Shown: positions 47,827 to 59,800 of the stretch, piece after piece
Position numbering within the stretch: position 1 is the stretch's first letter
Layout of the letters: every line of letters starts with the position of its first letter
Assembly (NCBI GenBank): GCA_002633025.1
Contig: NMRB01000086.1
Location: forward strand, 279,050 to 343,049
Direction: 5' to 3'
DNA length: 64,000 nt
DNA from: Notospermus geniculatus
Lineage: Eukaryota > Nemertea > Pilidiophora > Heteronemertea > Lineidae
The notes under the pieces: model-generated
What the model was told of the DNA's origin: nothing
The model's input: the letters and a program-made list of their open reading frames with translations, nothing else
Database searches by the model: none
Program-made: the position numbers and the translations under genes

Positions 47827-50800
47827 GTAAGTCATCTTTTCTATTCTGTTAGTGTCATAGAACCTCACCAATTCCAACGTAGCATATTTTAGTGTTGTAC
47901 TGTTACTTGGAACATCTTTGTACCAATGTGGTATGTGTTGGCCAACATGGCTGCCCTCCCTGCATAAAGTGGGCAAATTCTTGGTCCAGGTTACAAGCAG
48001 GGATTTAGAGCATCTCAGTCCTTTACACAATATTCTTTTCCAGATTTACCCTCAAAATTATACGTTATTATCACCCTAGGCCTTGTGTTATTGATTCGTA
48101 CTGCATTGCATTGCTGGCATGTGGTAGGGCCTAGTTACTGATCAGTGCCGTGTTTAGGATGCTTTACCCTAATTAATGTGAAGCGCCATTACCTGACCAA
48201 TCATACTCACCACCCACGTCCCTATCAATATCGATGTAATCCTGTCTATGAAACAGATACTATTGATACTTGTTCAGCAGCGATCAAGTATACTTATTGA
48301 TCGCCATATTGATCATGACGGTACCTGATCAATCGCATGCCATTGGATAAAAGGCTGATCATTCTTGGTCACAGGGATGCATCTTAAGAGTGCATCAATA
48401 GTAATACTGATGTGACACTTTAACATATTGCATTTCACTGTTTAGAGTCTCAAAGCGGTTCATGTTGTCACCCCAGTCTCTCCAGACACCTTGGGAACTC
48501 AAGGTACAGCTCATGCAGTGCACACTTGACACTTTCAGACAAGTTGAGACCACAAGGTTGCAACTCGGGCAGGAATCGAACCCGTGACCTCTTGGTCTCG
48601 TGGCCATGCTAACCACATCTGCCACCATACTCTCCAAAGATGGCCCATCAGACTTCTTTGATTGCTAAGCTTAAAGGGGAGTCCCCCACTGAAAATTGTT
48701 GGTTGTCATGTTCTTGGGATTTTCTACCCATCTTTGCCCTGCAGTGGGGTAAACCAGGCCTTGGTAAAGTTCGGCTCCACGATTACATGGTTGGAAAACT
48801 TAGGGATGTGCAGTGCAAAATGTGTGACAATTTCAGGTCAAATAAATTTACTCCATGCACGAGAGCACTCGAAATTCTACATCTGTTGTGCTTCACAGCT
48901 GCTAATTTTGATTCAAGTAGCCATGAAATGCACTTCGTTGTGATTTAGACTCATCTTGAGTCACGGCCGGGATTGCATTTGTAAATAGTTCGCACCGCGA
49001 TCGTGGCGGAAGATAGCATTCATTAGCCAGACCTAGCGATACGTCCCCCTTGATGAAAAATGACGCAGGTAGATTCGATGCCGTCAAGATATTGCAATAT
49101 GCCGACGATGTTAGTTTTCTTGCTTCATTGGTTTGGTGACTTACCGCTCATTGCGATGATTCAGAAAACCCTTGATATTAGGCCATTTTGATTGTGATGG
49201 AATGTTGACACATCCGCTGTGATTAAATGCTCAGAAATTTGACGAAATTTCCTCTTTTTTTGCGAAACCGTTTTGTTTGCTAAGTCGACCATCCATTGTC
49301 TTTTTGGTAAGGATCTTTGAGTTTTGAATCAATGGGTTCAAAATTATGTGCAGTGAACCTGCTCCTTGTGGACGCCTCTGTATGGAGACCACCTCTCTAT
49401 TATGTCTCTATTATGGCAGAACAGGCGGTAGCATTTTGCAGAATTAGTAGATGTTAGTTATAGTCCCCACACACAGTGGGGACTATATTGTGATTACTAG
49501 GTTTTCTTCCTGTTTCTGGCTCATTACACCACAATTATGGAGGTAGCCCAGTAAAACGACTGAACAAACTCAACATCCATTGCTGCAGTCTCATAGATGG
49601 TAGTTTTATCCAGTGCAGGACCTAGAGAGATTTTCAAAATTCTGCCCATTTCCATTACTTTTTAAGTGTTTTTTGTTAATTATTCACAGTTTTGCTCATG
49701 AATAAACATGAAGTTGAACTTTGGCGAGGTCAAGCTTAAATCAGCCAATGGCAGGCGGTGAGCACGTAAACAATGCCATGTGCTCGAATGAGAATGGTCA
49801 TTTTCTTTTCAACCTTAATAAAACAGTACAACGAAATTATGAAACTGTATTGGCATAATGTTTCTGATGACATGTTTCATTCAGCATCCAAGCTCAGGAT
49901 GCGTTTTAGTGTTTTTGTCGATTCCCGGAATTGTCCTCTCGTTCCTCACGCATGACCATGTCGTGGAAGGAATGCGACCTAGGACATTTTTTGTATTGTT
50001 GTAGGCGTAATTTACGGTACATAGCCTTCAGTTGACGTCATCACGTCATGATCAGTGTCTCATTCATACATGTCATACACATTTTGCTCCATGCAAGTTT
50101 GAGTGGGCCGTATTAACAACTGAGGGCATGAAAATAAAAAACCACTTACCTGTGTTAGTTATTGAATGACAGCAGCTGAATTGGCTTGAAAACCCGGGGG
50201 AAACAAAGCGAATATAGTCCATACGGCTTGCTGTGTATGAGTGCAATCCCACCTCAATCTGACCGCACAACGTTTTGACGTCATCACCAATGGTGTTGAC
50301 GCTGTCTAGGCTACGCCATGGGCGTCGCCTAGAACCGATTCACCTTAGCAACGACGTCACTGAGTTTTAGCATGCACGTCAAAAAATATTGGACTGAGGG
50401 AATTCGCCTATGACCAGATGACGTGAGCGTGTGTGTTGGTGCGCTTTCCTTTTCAACTTAAATGCTTCTGATGACATTGCCGGACGTTAATACGTGATGC
50501 AGCACCCCTGTAGTCATCGCCAGATTAGCCCAGGATGCGTATTTATAAATGGGCCTAGGCCTATGTGGTTTTGTCAATTCCGAATTTCCTCCCGTTTCTC
50601 ACGCATGGCCATGCTCCGTGGGGAGCGGGCTATGACATTTGTGTACTGAATATTGACTGATGATTTCTCAAACCTGTCTTTCCAGTTGGAAGTCCTCGTA
50701 TCGTCATAATCATGTGGGCCTAGGCCTAATGGCACGATCAACTGGTCAATCAAGTCACGTCCCAAAATCCCGCCCAACAAAACAGCAAACCAATCAGGAA

Positions 50801-53800
50801 ATTCAAACACCACCGCCCTATGTTTTTTTAAAAACATTTCTTGTTAAGTGTTTTTTGTTAATTATTCACAGTTTTGCTCATGAATAAACACGAAGTTGAA
50901 CTTTGGCGAGGTCAAGCTTAAATCAGCCAATGGCAGGCGGTGAGCACGTAAACAATGCCATGTGCTCGAATGAGAATGGTCATGTTTCCAAAATGGCTTC
51001 CACCATTTTGTTTCTCACCACTTCAAGATTTCAGTGAGGCAGTGTAAGGAATGTCGGTGAAATGGATACTCAGTGACCTATCCCAAGCATATTTGGTATC
51101 ATCAGCTAAATATCCTGTGGGAAGTCCGTTGAAAAAAGCACCCTGCTATCACTGATTTCAACTCAATGTAGCCTGCTGAGTGATTGTGAGTGTGAACACT
51201 GCACTGCATAATATGCACACTGCACTGCATAATATGCACACGTAGGCCAATTTGGGTAAGCATTTTATAAGATGCACCATCGTAACTTTCATCCATGATG
51301 ATTGCAACATCATCAGAATGGTGGTGCACGTGGTGCTAATTTTAGAATTGCACATGGGTTTTATTTATTTACTGTTTTGGTGCCCGAACAACTATTGGGC
51401 GCCTTTCCAACCAAGGGGTCTAACAAGGTAGGCCTATCTATATCTTGATTCAACAAGGATTCTAGGCCAATCAAGTGGTATTAACCCTTCCCACCCATGG
51501 CTAAGGGTCTAATAAGATATCATTTCAATTCACCAACAATTGTAGATCAGGTTTTAATCCTCCATAGTAGACCTAAAGCTTATGTCATGCTTGGAGGAAT
51601 AAAACTTTTCAGGTTTTATTCCTCCATATGCGTCATCGTGGTCATGTTAACCACTTCCCACCCAAGGGGGTCCAGGTAATAAGGCATCTATCTCAATTCA
51701 CAAAGGACTGTAACATTTAATATTAATTCCTTCCCACCTATGGGGTCTAATAAGGTGTTGATCTCGATTCACCAAAAGTATTGTACATGTACAAGAACAA
51801 GGGCTATCATGTGTTCTTCCCACTCAAGGGTCTAATAAAACATCATCTCAATTTACCAAGGATTATAGGCCTAGTACATGTATATGATATCTATACCTGC
51901 TACTTCACACTCCCTTGTGCTTGTGGGTAGTCTTCAAATTGACTGGCAAGTCAATTCTTGTATTAAGTATGATCAGTTTCTTAAGGTGCCAAGAATTAAA
52001 AACTAACAATTTTTTTCTGGGACCTAGAGTACCTTTTATGAAGTTCCCATTTGTGGGGACTATCAAATTTGCTGGTAAGCAAATTTCAAAGTTCTAGTTC
52101 CAAAAAGACGTTTCTTAATTGAGCCGTTCCTTTCTCACTGACCCCATATCATTTTCCCGTTAAGCCTCGGAGTGATCACAATGCAAAGCTGAAAAGAGCA
52201 TTGCTTTCGTATCATGGTTGCCTGAAAAACCTCCCCTAAGACCCTGCTATGATGTCATCAGTCAGTAATCACTTAAACCCTGACATTGGACACCGATTGT
52301 GTGCCTCGCCACAAAAACCACATGAAAATCAATCTCGCACTTAGACCAGTAAGCAGACACAAATGACCACTTTTTTGTTCGGGACTAACGAACTCGAATG
52401 ATTCGACGGATCACCTGAGATTCCGTATCTTGGCCAATCGAAGAAAAGAGCCTCGGGGCAGTAACTTAAACAATCGCTGATCCCGGAGGTCGGGACCTCG
52501 CCATGCTTCTGTGATTCGACCAATCAGAACGTAATATGAAGAAACAATCAACGCGAGACGAGGGTCGGTGATTCATCGCCGTGGAGATCGGAGTGGATTT
52601 CAAACATTAGGTGTTACGCGCTGAAGACTTATCGAAGCGAAAGAACCGTATTGGCAACTAATACCGTCGCCACGGTCAGCCTTGATTAACGAGCTTTATT
52701 TCCGCTGGTGAAACGAAGTCGTCTGATTGGTCAGTTGGGTGTTCGTCGAGCACGTTGCTAATTGGCTGATGGTATTTGCACTTCTGCGCCCAGTGGGTGT
52801 GACTGTCATCAAACCTCTTTCAATATATCTTGAATCACTGAACAAATTTGTTACTGTAGTGGGCACTTCACATCCATTCTGTGATTGAAATGAATGTTGA
52901 GCATTGATACTATGTGCTTGGTTTATTGGCCAGTCCCAAAGAGGGGTCCTTGGTAGTTCTCTATGCTCATGAATTTGGAGTTTGGATTTGGGCACTATCC
53001 AGCAATGGGTGTTCCCATGTAACCATTGCATAACCAACCATCGATCTTCCTCAAGGTTATAGCCAGCATGGGTATGCCTATCTTCAGACTTACAACTCCA
53101 AGTTTGCAGAGTTGTCATCTGCGGTTCATCCTTCAAATCCCACTGTGGACATCCTGAACCATCTAGCGTCGCCTAACCACAATGTTTGACATGGTCGTTC
53201 TTCCCAGCCACTCTCTATTTGAAGTTGAAACTTTCATTGAAATTCAAGTCAAGCTGGGGCTAGTGTCAAAACGCTATATCAAAAAGGAAATTGTAACGGC
53301 GTTGAGTCATCGCATGGTCTTTCGTATGACTTCAAAGTTTTACTTATTAACTGTATTTAAACTGACCTGCAGCGGTGAAAGTTGGATGGCTGTTGGTTTA
53401 GAAATGACACCTTGCCTTTGATCGTGTTCTTTTGGTGATAATCCTAAACATCCAGACAAAATAGCTGCTGAAATCCCCAGTTAAACTGTCACTTCAACTG
53501 CAGAGTGTGAAGTGTGCTGACGGTCTTGTGGTTGTCTTGCTGCTTAGCAAGTGGCAGGTCCTGGGTTCAAATCCAGTCTTGACCATATGGGACTAACCAT
53601 CCCTGTCCCTTCACGTCCGTTGCATGGGACAGTAAGCCATGGTGCCTTGTGCCTTTGCAAAGGCAAGTAAAAGATCCCATCCAAGTGAGGAACATGAGTA
53701 GCTTGGGATGGCCTCTTCCACACTTTCCAGGCCCAATAATGGTTTGGCTTCAACCCTGATGGAAAAATACAATACAATATTTGGCTGCGGAAAAGCCTGG

Positions 53801-56800
53801 GTGCCAAATAACCTCCTCAAGGATGCATCACCGGTGAAGATTTTTATCAGCACATTAAACCATGGCCAACTTTGCTGCTCTGCAACCTAAAAAATCGTAA
53901 CGTGAATCACCGATTGACTCAATTTGTGAAATCAACATTGTTGCATGCGCTGAATTTGAAATATGGTGACAGTTCGACTGATTCTGCGCCGACCCTGTCT
54001 CAAAAATTTGATTTCCCACTTGTTTGAGTCATTGATCCGGAGATATTTTTTGCACATCGTGATCTTCTTATCAGAAGTCAGGTGAGAACTCTGATAACCA
54101 TATTGATGGATGATCTGGGTGTCTGTCTGTAACAGTGCTACCCGTGGACTAGTGGGCACAGTGAGCAAAACATGACAGGCAGAACCTGTGAACTACCACC
54201 ACTTGGAAGCGCTGTGACTGGTTTTACTGGGATGATCAGTTGTCCAACTCCCCTTGCAGGGTACCTCTTTTTTCGACATTTTGTCCCTTTGATACAGCGC
54301 CGCCCTGGTGGGATTAAAAGTCAAATGGGTTCCTCATTGACAGAGCGAGCACCTTGACAAAGGTCATAAACGTTAAACTATCAGAGCTGGATCCTGTGAC
54401 CGTCGTGACTCACAGGCTGTGACATTTATGAGGCTGTAAGACAGCTAACAAGTCACCAAGGGTCCCCAGTGCCGCGCCCTCAACACATCCAATGAATCAT
54501 CCCCAACCAACTCCATGTTCAAACTGAATTAGCCTCTGTTTCATCCCGATTTGATTACGATCGAGCTTGTCTCAACTCCAAACAAATTAAGTCGAAATCC
54601 TCAAATTGTTAAACAACTCATTTACAACGGGAAACAGTTGTTGAACACGACGTTTGAAATCGGTGCGATATTTCAAAGTGGCTTGGGTTGTAGGATCATT
54701 GCAGGCAAGTTCTAACCCGGTAGATATACCTTATCGCTGTAACTAGGGATTCGTGTTTTGAGATAGAGCTGATTTCAAGTAAGATTTATTGTCATGAAAC
54801 ATTTGATAAAGTTTTTAGAAATTGCAAGTCTGGGCTTTTAATCAGGGATAGACGAATTCCAGAGTGACTGATTCAGAGTTGAGCTGCTCACATCTGGGCG
54901 TGCGGGAAAAGAGATCCCCTTTCTAGAACAGGAATAACAAAGGATGTAAAGTTGAGGCTCTGGTCTTGAACAGAAAATGATTCCACCCCCCACCCCCTGA
55001 TTTCTTGCCACCAACGCTGCACCAAGGCATAGGAGTAAGGTTTTAACAACATGTCTATTCAACTAGAGTTCAGACTATGAGCCACCTCCCACCAAGAAAC
55101 CAAAGCGAAAAAAGCCCAAAGTGAGTACTGTCCTCCGAATATCATTTGGGTGTGGTGTGCATCTCGGGGTGAGGATGGCTTTTTCTGGAGGGGCTCTGCT
55201 TTCAGATATTCAAGTGTAGAGAAGAGTTAGGAATGTCTTTTGCGTCTTTGTGGTGTGGATGGCAGCCTTTGCGACGGGAATTGAGTAGGGGAGAACCTAC
55301 TGGTAGTCAGAATTTTGGTGGCAGCGTTCATAAGGGGTAGGCCTATAGCTGTGTGTCATTTGCAATTTAGAGAAGTAAAACTAGTGTTTTCATGCAGTGC
55401 ATTCAGTGGTGAAGGTTGTTCTTAGATGGTGGTGGTTTTGTCCATTCCATTCCTCATCTTTTGTGGTCAGCGGTTTCTGTTTGACTGCAAAGCTTCCACT
55501 TGTGATGCCAGACTCCACCGTGGGTATCACCAGGGACATAAGGAAGATGGTGAAATAACACGGTCACCAGATTTGGCTTTCTATCAAACTTGACAAAATT
55601 GAGAAAATTCTCTGTGAACAATGCCAGCGGCAAATTTACCTTGAAAACAAAAAGAAACGACCTTGAAAACTTCCCAAATTATTTGAAAATAATTGCCTCT
55701 AATCCGACAATCAGGCTGGTCCCTTATGAAGCATCTTCTTTGAAATTGACACCTCATCCTTTTGTAAACTTCAAAGAGAAGATAAGGGATAAAACGGCCC
55801 TTCAATAGGGAAACTCCACCTGGTTCATTAAACCCTGCAGGTCCTTAAAAGTGATTTTTATTGAGCCGCTGGCTTGAGGGAACGAAAGTGATTGTTTTAC
55901 GATTTATTTCGGAGTTCATAATCTGAAAAATAAACAAACTTCTTTGTCATATCCTGACAAAGATGACAGCCATATGCTTGTTATCTCACCGGGTGTCACT
56001 CAAAAATCAATTTATGATGGAAATAAGACAATGGTGAAGGCCAAGGGACTGATTTTCTTGTTTCTTGTCCTATAGTTGGCTGTCGTTCGGGTCATTGGTC
56101 TCAATAGCGTAACTCCGAAGGAACCCAGCATTGGTGAATTGAGGGCCAACTAGCTGGATCAGAAGGCTCTTTAGTGGAGGATTGCCGACTTCATTTTGTG
56201 CCTGGGTACTTGGAGGTCCTCTTGATCCGGGCACACATTCATAAAAACTACTTAAGTGTAAGTGTGACACTTCTCCTTTGTTCAATACAAAAGACAAGTA
56301 TCATACTTTGACTTTTAAAGTATGTTTATGAATATGGACCCAGGCCACCGTGTTACAAGGAGTTGAACAATTCCCCTTTCGCCCAGAGAGCAAAATTTGA
56401 AAAGTTCTGTAAAAAACTCGTTGAAATCAACCGTGAACATGATGAAGGCTTCATTTGGAGAGTTGGACCTTTGTAAGATGAATGCATGTCAAGTGTCCTG
56501 GTTACAGTTGCCTATTGGTGTCACCAGACGCATTGAATCTCATCTCTTGGCCTTGCAAGGCTCATTAATGCGGATCGGTAGACGATTTGTGACCGTAGGC
56601 GCGGTTCACAAGGTGTGGGAACCGATCACCTTGTTAAAGATGAAGTCATCTTCGCCTCGCCCCGAGGCACCACGGAAACAATAGCAGACGTCGCTTTATT
56701 GTTTTGTGATTGTGTAACAAATTGGGATGTTTGAAGATTAGATGACTAAGATGGGGTAAATGGGACACTAGCGTTAAACTCGATCGCTTGGAAACGTGTC

Positions 56801-59800
56801 ATAGTCATCGTGTGCTGTGTAAAATGTACGTTTTCACAAGTAAACAGAAAGTGGGCCTGTGTAAAATGTTTCTTTGAGCAACTTCAACTTCAAGGAGCCC
56901 TAATAGCTGAGTGGTCATCATGTCCGTTCAGCAAGCGGCAGATCCCAGGTTTGAGTCCAGCCCAGGCCATGTGGAATTTCATTCCCGGCTCTTTATATTC
57001 GTACCTTGTACCTTGTTTCTTTGAAAGGGCAAGTAAAAGACCCCATCCAAGTGAGGAACATGAGTAGCTTCCTTACTTACCAGGGCCAATAATGCTATGC
57101 TTCGGACCTGATGGAAAAATCAAATACAATACAATTCAACTTCAGCTGTAAACTTCTGTAGGCCTATAGAAGAAGCTAAGACATGGTTCATGTGCACCAA
57201 GAAAGTGACCACTTGATTGGGAATCGAACTTGGAGCCTCTTGGTCACTTGTGGAGTGATGACTCCATTGGGAATGGAACTTTCAGTCATGAGTCTAGTGC
57301 TCTTGATTATGCCACCGCACTTCCCAGAAGATTCCTAGAAGAACTGGCAAAGTCTTGAAGGACACTGCAGGCGATGCGTTTTCGCTGGAGAAATCTCACA
57401 GCCGCAGCTCACGGCAAAAAATCACGTTTTTTCCCTTCGCGACAATATGATCTAATACCAGCGCCACTTCAAGGTGGGATTTCCTCATTCATGTCTCATT
57501 TTCTGCAAATCAAAACCTGCTCATGGCATCAGAAACGGAATGCCGCAATAAACACCAGATGCTTTACGCTCCCTCGTGAGTCACCCCACGTTCTTTATGT
57601 CCCATCAGGCAAAACGTAAAGCGCTAATAAACACCGTAAATAAGCAAATCTATCTGTTTGTGATATTTAGGAGAACTAATCGCCACGTCTGAAGGTGTTC
57701 GAGGGCAAGATGAAATGGCGGGGAAAAAGTTACCGGTTTTTCAGACCGGTGCTGCAACCGAGTTGGGCAATGATCTCGTGCTCATGAGCTGTTGCTGGCT
57801 TTGTTCGATTGTTGCAGTGGGGTCTTGTTCAGTGTTGAAAAAATAAGCACTGTGCGAGGCTTTCGGGCTATTTTTGCGTCAAACTTTGCAATCAAGTCAG
57901 GCTAATGACAGATTTCATACTCATCCATGTCATGAGCAGTCCAATTTCTTCTTGGCGTTTTACTCTGTGATTTTGAGAAAAACTTCAGAAACATTCAAGA
58001 CTTCTGAGATCAGAACTTCCTTGATTATTGCTATAAGAAATTGACAAGGGATGACATTACCATTTCATACCCCTGCGGCAGAATTTTCTTGAAGCAAAAC
58101 TTTTGGGATGCAATGCAAAGTAAATTTCTCCTACTCCAAGATGGAAGGAAAGAATGACACTGAATTTGTCTATCAGCATTTTTGTGCTTTTCAGTTGAAC
58201 TCTTAAGGTTGAAATTGAAATGGTGTAATTGGTTTCACTTGAGTCTTCAATTTCACCAAAGACGTCTTCCTTGAATGTGCAAATGTGCAAAAACTGTTCA
58301 CCAAAATGCTTTTAATTGGGAGACCTCGAACAACAACTGCATCTGACAACTTCCCGTTTCAATGCTTTTTTTTCAAACATTGAAACAATCGTGAACGTAT
58401 CATCAAAAATTGACAAAATTAACACTTAGCACAAAAGTGGTGATGATCCATTAGACGTCATTTAAAACAACACTTTGCAAAATTGTGCTCAAATGAGAAG
58501 AAAAATGTCAATGGAAACGCTTCGATTGATGACTGATCTTTTGTTTCTATTCAGTTTCCTTGAGTCCATGGTTATTGATAAAAGCTCCCTGGTTAGATCT
58601 TCTGTATGTTCTGGTATGAACATCGTGCATGGCATTTCTTGGTATCCGTTTTGCTTACAATTTGCATGGATCAACAGAAAAAGTGGCACAACACATGAAT
58701 TCAGGAGGTGCACATTCCTGTATTGTGTGTCTCACACCTCTGTGTTTATGCCAGAATTCAGCCCAATCGAACTTCAAACATGGCTGCCAGTCGGCCATCT
58801 TGAAAAATAGACTTAAGTCCATATCACATGAACAATACCAGCTTCAGCGTTGTACCTAGTTTGAATATGCATCTAGATACCTTCTATGTGTCTGCCACAT
58901 TCTGGCACAATTGGGCTAAAAATATGGCTGCCAGTCGGCCATTTTGAAAAATTGACTTCTATCTGTGGTACTTTTCTACCCAGGTGAACACATGGTCCCT
59001 GGACCATTTCATTTTCAATAGGCCCTGGCAGTGGAAGGGTTAAGCTCATGAAGGATAAAGAATCTTCTGCTCACTTCCGATTGATAATTCGACGATACCC
59101 ATAAGCATGATGGGAAATCCATCGTCTGCACATCCCAGGACAGATGTTTCACGCAGGGTGCACAAATTCATCAGACGCCACAACCCCCCAGGACGATCGT
59201 CTGCTCACGAGCGGCAATGATAATAAAGTAATTGCAACATCGGTGCGGCGAGTTACCGTACGAGTATCGCGGCATTATTTAAATAATGCCAGTTTGATGC
59301 CAACTTTGATGGAATCATCGCTTGTTGCGTTCGCCTCTGGTGATTGCATGTTGCTCACCGCGATCAATTGATGCTGATCTTTGATGAAGGGTGATAATTT
59401 TATGGAGCGTGAGTTGCAGTGGAGCCAAAATTATCGTTATTCCCGCGATGTCCTTGTACCCGATGTACTGCTTGACTCCTTTTTAATCGCCAATGCTTGG
59501 AGCTCCTTCTTCCGAATCCTAGAGCGTGCATTCTCTCTGAACCTGTTGCATTTTCAGGTGTCAAAGATTTGGTGACAAATTTGTATTGGATGATGCTGTG
59601 AAAGGAAGCACTTTTCAGATTTCAGAAGGGTAGCCATGGAAAATTTTTTTGCTGATTCACCATCTGATGGTGTTTGTCAATTCACCATGTGATGGTGTTT
59701 GCTAATTCACCATTTGACAGTGGTGTCAATTCACCACCTGATGGTGTTTGCTAATTATTAAAACCATCCAATTGTGTTTGCTAATTAATCTTCTTCATAT

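Noticed and set aside
51395-51875. LTR retrotransposon fragment
   Set aside because: Only degenerate short tandem units; no reverse transcriptase, integrase or terminal repeats.
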